Notes under the pieces: generated by a model
Seen by the model: the letters and a program-made list of their open reading frames with translations, nothing else
Databases searched by the model: none
What the model was told of the DNA's origin: nothing
Part shown: piece by piece, positions 47,740-55,952 of the stretch
How the letters are laid out: every line of letters begins with the position of its first letter
Position numbering within the stretch: position 1 is the stretch's first letter
Made by a program: the position numbers and the translations under genes
NCBI GenBank assembly: GCA_040752855.1
Contig: JBFMHP010000025.1
Span: forward strand, 1-64,000
DNA from: JBFMHP01 sp040752855
GTDB lineage: Bacteria; Pseudomonadota; Gammaproteobacteria; RBG-16-57-12
Direction of reading: 5' to 3'
Length of the DNA stretch: 64,000 nucleotides

Positions 47740-49956
47740 ATGACTAAACAAAAATCAGTACGCGATCCTTTCGAATCACGCGAGGCATCGAAATACGAGC
47801 GGCCGATCCCGAGCCGCGAATTCATCTTGGCGCTTTTGAAAGAAGAGGGCGTGCCGCTGTCCAAGGGGCAGATCGCTAAGGCGCTGGATTTGAGCGAGGA
47901 TCAGGATTTGGAGGCCTTGTCGCGCCGTTTGCGCGCGATGGAGCGTGACGGCCAATTGCTGTGCAATCGCCGCAATAGCTATTGCTTGGTGGATCAATCG
48001 GAGCTGGTGCGCGGGCGCGTCACCGGTCACCCGGATGGCTTCGGGTTTTTGATCCCGGACGAGGGCGGCGACGACCTGTTCCTGAGCGCCCGAGAGATGG
48101 GTGCGGTGTTCCACGGTGATCGCGTGGTGGCGCGGGTTTCCGGCATCGATCGCCGCGGCCGGCGCGAGGGGACGATCGTCGAGGTGCTGGAGCGGGCGCA
48201 TACCACTGTGGTAGGGCGCTTCTTCACCGAAGGGACGATCGGCTTTGTGGCGCCGGACAATAAGCGTCTCAGCCAGGATATCCTCATCCCCCCTGAGGCC
48301 CAGGGCGGCGCGGTGCCGGGTCAGTTTGTCGTGGTGGAGATCACCGCGTGGCCGACGATCAAGCGCGAGGCGATGGGGCGAGTCATTGAAGTGCTCGGTG
48401 ATCACATGGCGCCGGGCATGGAGATTGATGTTGCGATCCGCTCTTACGGCTTGCCCGAGGAGTGGCCGGCGGGTGTCGAGGATGAGATCACCGCGTTTTC
48501 CACGGAGGTGCCGGAAGGCGCCAAACAGGGGCGCGAGGATATCCGTCATCTGCCGTTGGTGACTATCGATGGCGAAGATGCCCGCGATTTCGATGACGCG
48601 GTGTATTGCGAGCGTAACGGCAAGGGTTGGCGTCTGTTGGTGGCGATCGCCGATGTCTCGGCCTACGTGAAGCCGGACAGCGCACTTGATATTGAGGCCC
48701 TCAATCGCGGTAATTCGGTGTACTTTCCGGAGCGCGTGATCCCGATGTTGCCGGAGGTGCTGTCCAACGGGCTGTGTTCGATCAATCCTGATGTCGACCG
48801 GCTGTGCATGGTCTGCGAACTGGTGGTCACGCCGCAGGGTGGGGTGCGCAGCTATCGTTTCTTCGAGGGCGTGATGCGCTCCCATGCGCGGTTGACCTAT
48901 AACAAGGTCGCGGCAATGTTGGTCGATCAAGATGCCGCGTTGCGGGGTCAATACGCAGCGCTGGTGCCGCACCTTGAAGATCTCTATGAACTGTACAAGA
49001 TGTTTGTCGAGCGGCGGAAAAAGCGCGGCGCGATCGACTTCGATACCACTGAAACCCGCATCGTTTTCGGCGCGGACCGTAAGATCGAACAGATCGTGCC
49101 GGTGGTGCGCAACGACGCGCATAAACTGATCGAGGAATGCATGCTCGCGGCCAATGTGGCGGCGGCCGATTATCTGCTCAGCAATGAAATCCCGGTGCTG
49201 TACCGCATCCACGAGGAACCGCCGCAGGAAAAGCTCGAAGACCTGCATGAATTCCTGGCCGAGGTCGGCGTGCGGCTCGGCGGCGGCAAGAGCCCGAAGG
49301 CCAAGGACTATGCCAAGGTGCTCGATGCGATCCAGGGGCGCGAAGACAAACATTTGATCCAGACCGTGCTGCTGCGCAGCATGAGCCAGGCGATGTACCA
49401 CCCGGAGAATGTCGGCCACTTTGGCCTGGCCTACGAGGCCTATACCCATTTCACCTCGCCGATCCGCCGCTATCCCGATCTGCTGGTGCACCGCGCGATC
49501 AAGCATCTGATCAACAAAAAGCCGGTCGCGCAGTTCAATTATTCACCCGCGCGTATGGCGCAGTTGGGCGAGCATTGCTCGATGACCGAGCGGCGTGCCG
49601 ACGAGGCCACGCGCGATGCGGTGGATTGGCTCAAGTGCGAGCACATGCTCGACAAGGTGGGCGAGGAGTTCGACGGCATCGTGACCGGTGTGACCAGTTT
49701 CGGGCTGTTCGTCGAGCTGCAAGGCATCTACGTCGAGGGTCTGGTGCATGTGACCTCGCTGGCCAACGACTATTATCACTTCGATCCGGCCAAGCATCGC
49801 CTGCTTGGCGAACGTACCGGGATCAGCTATCGCCTGTCGGACAAGGTACGGGTGAAGGTTGCCCGGGTCGATCTCGACGATCGCAAGATCGACTTCGAGA
49901 TGGTGCAGGGCGGCGAGAGCCCCCGCAAGGCGAAAAAGCGTAAGGAAAAGGCGTAA
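47740..49956 (+). CDS. rnr: Ribonuclease R
   Basis: 738 residues. An N-terminal winged helix (KEEGVPLSKGQIAKALDLSE) is followed by cold-shock domains with GHPDGFGFLIPDEGGDDLFL. The RNB catalytic core contains TIDGEDARDFDDAVYCER (the magnesium-binding aspartates) and PVLYRIHEEPP, then EAYTHFTSPIRRYPDLLVHR. The C-terminal S1 domain has GVTSFGLFVELQGIYVEGLV, and a basic tail ends KAKKRKEKA. It is a processive 3'-5' exonuclease that degrades structured RNA and acts in RNA quality control. Its stop overlaps rlmB by one base, the usual pair. Confidence 0.97.
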   Translation: MTKQKSVRDPFESREASKYERPIPSREFILALLKEEGVPLSKGQIAKALDLSEDQDLEALSRRLRAMERDGQLLCNRRNSYCLVDQSELVRGRVTGHPDGFGFLIPDEGGDDLFLSAREMGAVFHGDRVVARVSGIDRRGRREGTIVEVLERAHTTVVGRFFTEGTIGFVAPDNKRLSQDILIPPEAQGGAVPGQFVVVEITAWPTIKREAMGRVIEVLGDHMAPGMEIDVAIRSYGLPEEWPAGVEDEITAFSTEVPEGAKQGREDIRHLPLVTIDGEDARDFDDAVYCERNGKGWRLLVAIADVSAYVKPDSALDIEALNRGNSVYFPERVIPMLPEVLSNGLCSINPDVDRLCMVCELVVTPQGGVRSYRFFEGVMRSHARLTYNKVAAMLVDQDAALRGQYAALVPHLEDLYELYKMFVERRKKRGAIDFDTTETRIVFGADRKIEQIVPVVRNDAHKLIEECMLAANVAAADYLLSNEIPVLYRIHEEPPQEKLEDLHEFLAEVGVRLGGGKSPKAKDYAKVLDAIQGREDKHLIQTVLLRSMSQAMYHPENVGHFGLAYEAYTHFTSPIRRYPDLLVHRAIKHLINKKPVAQFNYSPARMAQLGEHCSMTERRADEATRDAVDWLKCEHMLDKVGEEFDGIVTGVTSFGLFVELQGIYVEGLVHVTSLANDYYHFDPAKHRLLGERTGISYRLSDKVRVKVARVDLDDRKIDFEMVQGGESPRKAKKRKEKA

Positions 49957-50702
49957 TGAGTCACGATATCTTCGTCGCGGGGCTGCACGCGGTGGAGTCG
50001 GTATTGCGCAATTATCCAGGGAACATCCTCGAGTTGCAGCTCGATGCCAAGCGCCAGGATGCGCGCCTCAAGCGCCTGATCGAGCTGGCGGGGGAGAAGA
50101 ACGTTCGGATCAGCTATGCGGGGCGCGACGCCCTCGATCATCTCGCCGGCCATACGCGCCATCAGGGCGCGATCGCCATCTGCAAACAACTTCCCAGTTA
50201 TAACGAGGGCGATCTGCCGTTTCTGCTGGAGGCGGTCGATGGTCCGCCCCTGGTCCTGATCCTCGACGGGGTGACCGATCCGCACAATCTCGGCGCCTGC
50301 CTGCGCACCGCGGACGCCGCTGGTGTGCATGTGGTAGTTGCCCCGCGCGACAAGGCTGCGGGTATCAACCCAACGGTACGGAAGGTCGCCTGCGGCGCGG
50401 CCGAAACGGTGCCGTTCGTCCAGGTAACCAATCTGGCGCGTACCTTGCGCGAGCTGCAACAGCTCGGCATCTGGCTCGTCGGCACCTCCGGCGAGGCCGA
50501 ACAGTCGATCTATGCTGCGGATCTCAAAGGCCCGCTCGGGCTGGTGATGGGGGCCGAGGGCAAGGGCATGCGGCGCCTGACGCGCGAGCATTGCGACCTG
50601 CTGGTCAGTATCCCGCTGCTCGGCAGCGTGGAGAGCCTCAATGTCTCGGTGGCCACCGGGGTATGCCTGTACGAGATTGTGCGCCAGCGGGGGCTGGCCT
50701 AG
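49956..50702 (+). CDS. rlmB: 23S rRNA (guanosine-2'-O-)-methyltransferase RlmB
   Basis: 248 residues. It has an N-terminal substrate-binding domain (GLHAVESVLRNYPGNILELQ), then a SpoU/TrmH knotted methyltransferase with motif 1 LDGVTDPHNLGACLRTADAA, motif 2 GLVMGAEGKGMRRLTREHCD and motif 3 IPLLGSVESLNVSVATGVCL. It methylates G2251 of 23S rRNA (E. coli numbering). It is co-transcribed with rnr. Confidence 0.96.
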   Translation: MSHDIFVAGLHAVESVLRNYPGNILELQLDAKRQDARLKRLIELAGEKNVRISYAGRDALDHLAGHTRHQGAIAICKQLPSYNEGDLPFLLEAVDGPPLVLILDGVTDPHNLGACLRTADAAGVHVVVAPRDKAAGINPTVRKVACGAAETVPFVQVTNLARTLRELQQLGIWLVGTSGEAEQSIYAADLKGPLGLVMGAEGKGMRRLTREHCDLLVSIPLLGSVESLNVSVATGVCLYEIVRQRGLA

Positions 50703-50764
50703 GCCTTGCTTACTATTGATCCGACGTCCCAATACATTTGGTGCTATTCCCTCTCCCAAAGTGG

Positions 50765-50842
50765 GTAGGTTGGGCTGACGTAGGAAGCCCAACATCCTTC
50801 GGTCACCCGCGATTGTAGGCTTCCTACGTCAGCCCAACCTAC
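50765..50842 (+). repeat. Long inverted repeat between rlmB and rpsF
   Basis: GTAGGTTGGGCTGACGTAGG, continuing AAGCC, at the left and its exact complement at the right (ending at 50842) form a ~25-bp stem with a 25-nt loop. This repeat type with GTAGGTTGGGC occurs widely in beta- and gammaproteobacteria. It is followed by a run of C (50847-50855). It may end rlmB transcripts before the ribosomal operon promoter. Confidence 0.85.
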
Positions 50843-50860
50843 AGCGCCCCCCCCCGCACG

Positions 50861-50888
50861 TTGCAATATTTGCCTGATCTGGTAGAAT
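50861..50888 (+). promoter_or_regulatory. Candidate sigma-70 promoter of the rpsF operon
   Basis: TTGCAA (50861-50866) and TAGAAT (50883-50888) are 16 bp apart, about 95 bp upstream of rpsF, with the GC-rich inverted repeat just before. The position leaves room for the leader structure at 50928-50974. Confidence 0.55.
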
Positions 50889-50927
50889 TCGCTCTCCCCG
50901 AGATCCGTGGGAAGGTTTTTAGATCAA

Positions 50928-50974
50928 CTCCTTGCCTTGCCGAGCGCGGTAAGGCCACTACAGACCGTAAGGAG
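50928..50974 (+). promoter_or_regulatory. Candidate S6:S18-binding leader of rpsF
   Basis: CTCCTT (50928-50933) pairs with AAGGAG (50969-50974), the rpsF ribosome site. Inside is a second hairpin, CCTTGCCG-AGCG-CGGTAAGG. CCG (50965-50967) is left unpaired on the 3' side next to the outer stem. Known S6:S18 autoregulatory leaders have an exposed CCG in such a bulge and block the ribosome site when bound. The match is by eye and the family assignment is inference. Confidence 0.55.
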
Positions 50975-50982
50975 CATTCTCA

Positions 50983-51384
50983 ATGCGTCATTATGAAGTC
51001 GTGTTTTTGGTCCACCCTGACCAGAGCGAGCAAGTCCCTGCCATGATCGAGCGTTATCGTGGCCTGATCCAGGATGACGGTGGCAAGATCCATCGCCTGG
51101 AAGACTGGGGCCGCCGTCAGCTTGCCTATCCGATCAACAAGGTTCACAAGGCCCACTACGTGCTGATGAACATCGAGTGTTCACAGAACGTCCTCAATGA
51201 ATTGACCAGCGCCTTCCGTTTCAACGACGCCGTATTGCGCAACATGGTCATCACTACCGATGGTCCGGTTGTCGAGCCGTCGCCGCTGGCGCGCAGCAAG
51301 GATGAGGGCGACAGCGCTCCTTCCCGCGCACCTCGTTTCGACGATGCGCAAGACGATGACGAAGGTGATCGTCCGAGCGCCTAA
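50983..51384 (+). CDS. rpsF: 30S ribosomal protein S6
   Basis: 133 residues. MRHYEVVFLVHPDQSEQVPA is the standard start. WGRRQLAYPINKVHKAHYVL and NVLNELTSAFRFNDAVLRNM are S6 core motifs. The acidic tail (DDAQDDDEGDRPSA) resembles the glutamylated or acidic tails of other S6 proteins. S6 forms a dimer with S18 in the 30S platform. AAGGAG precedes the start and is probably sequestered in the leader. Confidence 0.97.
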   Translation: MRHYEVVFLVHPDQSEQVPAMIERYRGLIQDDGGKIHRLEDWGRRQLAYPINKVHKAHYVLMNIECSQNVLNELTSAFRFNDAVLRNMVITTDGPVVEPSPLARSKDEGDSAPSRAPRFDDAQDDDEGDRPSA

Positions 51385-51457
51385 GGGCGAGGGCGCGTCA
51401 CCGGGCGAGTTCCGGGACGCGAGTTGAATTCAGAGATACAAGCAAAAGGTTAATATC

Positions 51458-51688
51458 ATGGCTCGTTTTTTTCGTCGCAAGAAGTTCTGCCGTTTCACGG
51501 CCGAAGGTGTTAAGCAGATCGATTACAAAGACATCAACACCTTGAAAGGTTATATCACTGAGACCGGCAAGATCGTGCCCAGCCGCATCACTGGCACCAA
51601 GGCACGCTATCAGCGCCAGTTGGCGACCGCGATCAAGCGCGCGCGCTTCCTGGCCCTGCTGCCTTACAGTGACACGCACAAGGGTTAA
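51458..51688 (+). CDS. rpsR: 30S ribosomal protein S18
   Basis: 76 residues with RRKKFCRFTAEGVKQIDYKD, LKGYITETGKIVPSRITGTK and ARYQRQLATAIKRARFLALL, the complete S18 sequence pattern. It lies 73 bp after rpsF; the primosomal gene priB, found between them in enterobacteria, is absent. Confidence 0.98.
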   Translation: MARFFRRKKFCRFTAEGVKQIDYKDINTLKGYITETGKIVPSRITGTKARYQRQLATAIKRARFLALLPYSDTHKG

Positions 51689-51744
51689 TGAAACAACCTT
51701 GTGATTTGCGCGGGCCAGGGAAGGCCTGCGGTTAGGATATCGGC

Positions 51745-52674
51745 ATGCAATCACTGGCAAGTTTCATCATGCGGGGTCGCATGCAGGCGGTACTGGTCAG
51801 CGTGCTGTTTGCTGGATTGTCGCTGATTTTGCCGCCTTTGATGTATTTAAGCGGCGGTGCGGTGGCACTCGTAACGCTGCGGCTGGGGGCAACGCAAGGC
51901 CTTTCGGTCATGGCGCTTTCCACTCTCGCGCTGGTGCTGCTGGCGCAGCTGAGCATGGGATCGCCGTTGGCGGGAATCGTACTGGCGCTGATCATGTGGT
52001 TGCCGGTGTGGGCGCTGAGCCTGGTGCTGCGGCAGACCGTCTCGCTGGGCGCCACCGTCGGCGCTGCGACGCTGCTGGCCGCGACGCTCGTGCTGGCGGG
52101 CCATATGATCCTGCCGGAACCTGCGGTGTGGTGGCAGGGCAAGCTTGAGGGGCTGCTCGGGCCGATCTTCGATCAGCTCGGTGTGCATGAGCAACCGGGG
52201 CTGCGGGAGGCGATGCAGCAGGTTGCCAAGTTCATGACCGGTTTTGTGGCGTTTGCGGTCATCATGAACACGTTGTGCAGCGTGTTGCTCGCCAGATGGT
52301 GGCAGGCCGTGCTGTACAACCCGGGCGGATTCCGCCGGGAGTTTCACGAGCTGCGGCTGCCGCGCGCGCTGTCGATCGTGGCGGGATTGGCCGTTGCGGT
52401 CAATTATCTGGCCAACGGCCCGGCGGCGGAATTTGCCGGTAATCTGGCGGTGGTGTTCGCGGGCGTTTACTTGATGCAAGGGCTGGCGATTTGCCATGAC
52501 GTCGTCGCGAAGAAGGGGTTGCATGTCGCGTGGCTGCTCGGTGTGTATGTGCTGACGCTGCTGCTGCCGCAAATGATGCTGTTGCTTACTCTGCTGGGAT
52601 TGATCGATACTTGGGCGAATTTTCGCGGCCATGTGTCGAGCAGCCCGGATCAGGGTGGCGAGAAACCAAATTAG
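51745..52674 (+). CDS. DUF2232 integral membrane protein
   Basis: 309 residues with about eight hydrophobic helices, beginning with VSVLFAGLSLILPPLMYLSG and ending with LPQMMLLLTLLGLIDTWANF. This matches the DUF2232/YybS-like family, which in many proteobacteria lies between rpsR and rplI. The molecular role is unknown; the family resembles small transporter components. The stop is 26 bp before rplI, so it is part of the ribosomal operon. Confidence 0.85.
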   Translation: MQSLASFIMRGRMQAVLVSVLFAGLSLILPPLMYLSGGAVALVTLRLGATQGLSVMALSTLALVLLAQLSMGSPLAGIVLALIMWLPVWALSLVLRQTVSLGATVGAATLLAATLVLAGHMILPEPAVWWQGKLEGLLGPIFDQLGVHEQPGLREAMQQVAKFMTGFVAFAVIMNTLCSVLLARWWQAVLYNPGGFRREFHELRLPRALSIVAGLAVAVNYLANGPAAEFAGNLAVVFAGVYLMQGLAICHDVVAKKGLHVAWLLGVYVLTLLLPQMMLLLTLLGLIDTWANFRGHVSSSPDQGGEKPN

Positions 52675-52700
52675 ACAATTTTGTAACGGTGAGGTGTGAG

Positions 52701-53147
52701 ATGGATGTGATTCTTCTCCAGAAGGTCCAAAACTTGGGCAACCTGGGCGACAAGGTCAAGGTAAAGGCGGGTTTTGGCCGCAATTTTCTGATCCCGCAAG
52801 GTAAGGCGGTTCCCGCCACGGCGGCCAACGTCGCCGAGTTCGACGCGCGTCGCGCGGCGTTGGAAAAGGCGGCGGCGGAAGCCTTGGCTGAAGCGCAGAA
52901 GCGCGGCGAAGCCCTCAACGGCATGGCGGTCACGATCTCCATGCGCGCGGGTGACGATGGCAAGCTGTTCGGTTCTGTCGGGACCACGGATATCGCCGAG
53001 GCGGTCAGCAACAAGGGTGTAAAGATCAACAAATCCGAAGTGCGCCTGCCGGCCGGCCCGATCCGCATGGTCGGCGAGTACGAAGTCGGCGTGCATCTGC
53101 ATGTTGACGTCGACAGCGTGGTGAAGGTTTCCGTCATCCCCGCTTAA
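52701..53147 (+). CDS. rplI: 50S ribosomal protein L9
   Basis: 148 residues from ATG 52701 (MDVILLQKVQNLGNLGDKVK); the frame is open well upstream, but this is the family start, with GAGG before it. KAGFGRNFLIPQGKA is the rRNA-binding part. A long connecting helix (AALEKAAAEALAEAQKRGEA) and the C-terminal domain (LFGSVGTTDIAEAVSNKGVK) follow. L9 helps maintain reading frame on the 50S subunit. Confidence 0.97.
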   Translation: MDVILLQKVQNLGNLGDKVKVKAGFGRNFLIPQGKAVPATAANVAEFDARRAALEKAAAEALAEAQKRGEALNGMAVTISMRAGDDGKLFGSVGTTDIAEAVSNKGVKINKSEVRLPAGPIRMVGEYEVGVHLHVDVDSVVKVSVIPA

Positions 53148-53160
53148 TCTCGTCTGCAAG

Positions 53161-53196
53161 GGGCGCCCGCTATCGTGGCGGCGCCCTTTTCTTTTT
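53161..53196 (+). terminator. Rho-independent terminator after rplI
   Basis: GGGCGCC (53161-53167) pairs with GGCGCCC (53180-53186), followed by TTTTCTTTTTC. It ends the rpsF-rpsR-DUF2232-rplI operon 13 bp after the stop. Confidence 0.9.
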
Positions 53197-53282
53197 CCGT
53201 ATTTGCCGTTCCTGCCTCCTGGGTGCTGTGATAATCTTTGGGGTTCGAGGCGAATGACACTTACTTCTTAAGACGTTGTATT

Positions 53283-53396
53283 TCCCTCCCCCTTGATGGG
53301 GGAGGGCTAGGGTGGGGGTGGAATGGTGAGGGTGCGCTGAAATTTCAGTGTATTCACCCTCCCCCTAACCCCCCTCCCGTCAAGGGAGGGGGGAAT
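53283..53396 (+). repeat. Long imperfect palindrome of CCCTCCCC type
   Basis: CCCTCCCCCTTGATGGGGGA, continuing GGGCTAGGGTGGGGGTG, faces CACCCTCCCCCTAACCCCCC, continuing TCCCGTCAAGGGAGGGGGG. Arms of about 40 bp surround a 30-bp centre. It is the larger relative of the palindrome at 2983-3015 and a common intergenic repeat type. It lies between the rplI terminator and dnaB. Confidence 0.75.
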
Positions 53397-53463
53397 GTTT
53401 GACTTTAAGTAAGTGCTATTCGGGTCCGAGGCCACTGTTTGTCGGCCTTCTTCCGGAGTCATC

Positions 53464-54864
53464 ATGCAAGAGCTGATCAATCCCATGCCATTCCCCGATG
53501 AAGCGACGCGCGCGCTCAAGGTGCCGCCGCATTCCATCGATGCCGAGCAGTCGGTACTCGGGGGGTTGATGCTGGAAAATTCCACCTGGGACCAAATCGC
53601 CGATATCCTCATCGAGGAAGATTTCTATCGTCATGACCATCGCTTGATCTTTCGCGCCATCGCCAATCTCTCTGAACGCAACTTGCCATTCGATGTGGTG
53701 ACGCTCTCCGAGCAGCTCGAAAAACACGGCGAGCTTGATACCGTGGGTGGTCTGGCCAATCTCGGTACCTTGGTGAAGAACACGCCGAGCGCGGCCAACA
53801 TCAAGGCCTATGCCGGAATCGTGCGCGAGAAATCGATCCTGCGCCAGTTGATCCACGTTGGCACCGAGATCAGCAATAACTGCTATCAAACCGAAGGCCG
53901 CACCAGCAGCGAACTGCTGGATGAGGCCGAGACCAAGGTCTTCAAGATCGCCGAGCAAGGCGCGCGCGGCCGGCGCGGTTTCGTGCCGATGCGCGAGCTG
54001 CTGGTGAAGGCGGTCGACAAGATCGACACGCTGTTTCATCAGGACAACCCGATCACCGGCGTGCCGACGGGCTTCGTGGATTTCGACGAGAAGACCTCCG
54101 GCCTGCAGCGCTCGGATCTGATCATCGTTGCGGGCCGTCCCTCGATGGGTAAAACCACCTTCGCGATGAATCTCGCGGAAAACGCCGCGATCAAAACCAA
54201 GCTGCCAGTGGCGGTGTTCAGCATGGAAATGCCCGGCGAGCAATTGGCGATGCGTATGATGTCGTCGCTGGGGCGCATCGATCAGCATCGGTTGCGCACC
54301 GGCAAGCTCGAAGACGAGGATTGGCCGCGGCTGACCTCGGCGGTGGGCATCCTCTCCGAGACGACGATGTACGTCGACGATACGCCGGGTTTGAGCCCCA
54401 ATGAATTGCGCGCGCGTGCGCGGCGGCTGGCGCGCGAGAGTGGCGGACTTGGACTTATCGTGATCGACTATCTTCAGCTGATGCAGGTGCCGGGTTTTGT
54501 CAATAATCGCACCGCCGAGATCAGTGAGATCTCGCGCTCGCTCAAGGGGCTGGCCAAGGAGTTGAACGTGCCGGTGATTGCGCTGTCGCAGTTGAATCGC
54601 AGTCTGGAACAGCGTCCCAACAAACGGCCGGTGATGTCGGATCTGCGCGAATCCGGCGCGATTGAACAGGACGCCGACGTGATCATCTTCATCTACCGCG
54701 ACGAGGTCTACAATCCCGAGAGCGCGGACAAGGGCACGGCGGAGATCATCATCGGCAAACAGCGTAACGGTCCGATCGGCATGGTGCGCCTGGCCTTCCT
54801 CGGCAAGTACACCAAGTTCGAAAACTACGCCGCGCCGAGTTATGGTGATGAGGGTTACTCATGA
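53464..54864 (+). CDS. dnaB: Replicative DNA helicase
   Basis: 466 residues from ATG 53464 (MQELINPMPFPDEATRALKV); the frame is open 51 bp further upstream. The N-terminal helical domain (PPHSIDAEQSVLGGLMLENS) is followed by a RecA-like motor with Walker A GRPSMGKTTFAMNLAENAA, Walker B LIVIDYLQLMQVPG, and LSQLNRSLEQRPNKRPVMSD with the arginine finger region. It unwinds DNA ahead of the replisome. The stop overlaps alr by 4 bp. Confidence 0.97.
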   Translation: MQELINPMPFPDEATRALKVPPHSIDAEQSVLGGLMLENSTWDQIADILIEEDFYRHDHRLIFRAIANLSERNLPFDVVTLSEQLEKHGELDTVGGLANLGTLVKNTPSAANIKAYAGIVREKSILRQLIHVGTEISNNCYQTEGRTSSELLDEAETKVFKIAEQGARGRRGFVPMRELLVKAVDKIDTLFHQDNPITGVPTGFVDFDEKTSGLQRSDLIIVAGRPSMGKTTFAMNLAENAAIKTKLPVAVFSMEMPGEQLAMRMMSSLGRIDQHRLRTGKLEDEDWPRLTSAVGILSETTMYVDDTPGLSPNELRARARRLARESGGLGLIVIDYLQLMQVPGFVNNRTAEISEISRSLKGLAKELNVPVIALSQLNRSLEQRPNKRPVMSDLRESGAIEQDADVIIFIYRDEVYNPESADKGTAEIIIGKQRNGPIGMVRLAFLGKYTKFENYAAPSYGDEGYS

Positions 54865-55949
54865 GTCGTAGCGCCTTGGCGCGGCTCGATCTCAACGCCC
54901 TGCGCCACAATCTGCGTCGGGTCAAACACTATGCGCCTCACTCCTCCGTGCTCGCCGTGATCAAGGCCAACGGCTATGGCCATGGCATGATCACCGTGGC
55001 CAAGACGTTGGAAGCCGCCGGTGCCGATGGCTTTGGCGTGGCATCGATCAAGGAGGCGATCGCGCTGCGCGCCGCTGGCATCACCAATACGATCGTTTTG
55101 CTCGAAGGCTGCTTCGATTCGGATGAGCTGGCGTTGGTGGAGCAGTATCGTTTGGAGATGGTGGTGCATCAGGCGCGCCAGCTGGAATGGCTGGAGCAGT
55201 ATTGCGCGCAGCGACCGATCCGCGTCTGGCTCAAGATCGATACCGGGATGCATCGCCTCGGTGTGCCTCCTGATGCGGTGCGCGATGTATATGCTCGGCT
55301 GCGCCGCTGCGCGGCGGTGGCCGATGACATCTGTCTGATGACGCATCTGGCCAATGCCGATGTGCCTGAGCATCCGCAGAATCAACGCCAGCTTAGTCAG
55401 TTTGCCGAGTCGTGCGCCGGTCTCGCAGGCTCGCGCAGCATCGCCAACTCCGCCGCCTTGATCGCGCTCGAGCACAGCCGCGGTGATTGGGTGCGCCCCG
55501 GGATCATGCTCTATGGCGTGAGCCCCTTCGATCGCGGCAGCGGCGCGGATCTGGATCTCAAGCCCGTGATGACGCTGTGCTCGGAGCTCTTTGCGATGCG
55601 CCACTGCAAGCAGGGCGAGGCCGTCGGCTACGGCGGGACGTACGTTTGTCCGGAAGACATGCCCATCGGCATCGTCTCGATCGGCTATGGCGATGGTTAT
55701 CCGCGTCACGCCCCGACCGGCACGCCGGTGCTGATCAATGGCGCGCGCGTACCGTTGGTGGGGCGCGTCTCGATGGACATGATTTGTGTCGATCTGCGCA
55801 GCGCGCCGCAGGCCCGCCTCGGTGACAGCGTGGTGTTGTGGGGCGCGGGTCTGCCGGTGGAGGAGATCGCGCAGGCGGCGGGCACCATCGCCTATGAACT
55901 GCTGTGCGGCGTGACCTCGCGCGTGGATTTCGCGTATCGGGAGGACTAG
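54861..55949 (+). CDS. alr: Alanine racemase
   Basis: 362 residues. AVIKANGYGHGMITVAKTLE contains the PLP-binding lysine. KIDTGMHRLGV and GYGGTYVCPEDMPIGIVSIG (catalytic tyrosine in GYGGTY) follow, then VSMDMICVDL and the C-terminal beta domain. It supplies D-alanine for peptidoglycan. The 4-bp overlap with dnaB matches a common gammaproteobacterial order (dnaB-alr-radA). Confidence 0.97.
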   Translation: MSRSALARLDLNALRHNLRRVKHYAPHSSVLAVIKANGYGHGMITVAKTLEAAGADGFGVASIKEAIALRAAGITNTIVLLEGCFDSDELALVEQYRLEMVVHQARQLEWLEQYCAQRPIRVWLKIDTGMHRLGVPPDAVRDVYARLRRCAAVADDICLMTHLANADVPEHPQNQRQLSQFAESCAGLAGSRSIANSAALIALEHSRGDWVRPGIMLYGVSPFDRGSGADLDLKPVMTLCSELFAMRHCKQGEAVGYGGTYVCPEDMPIGIVSIGYGDGYPRHAPTGTPVLINGARVPLVGRVSMDMICVDLRSAPQARLGDSVVLWGAGLPVEEIAQAAGTIAYELLCGVTSRVDFAYRED

Positions 55950-55952
55950 GGA

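Noticed and set aside
53413..53463. Longer dnaB start, and similarly long starts for dnaE (9859), pyrG (23271) and rplI (52530)
   Set aside because: Family N-termini begin at the internal ATGs chosen; the upstream extensions are open by chance in GC-rich sequence.
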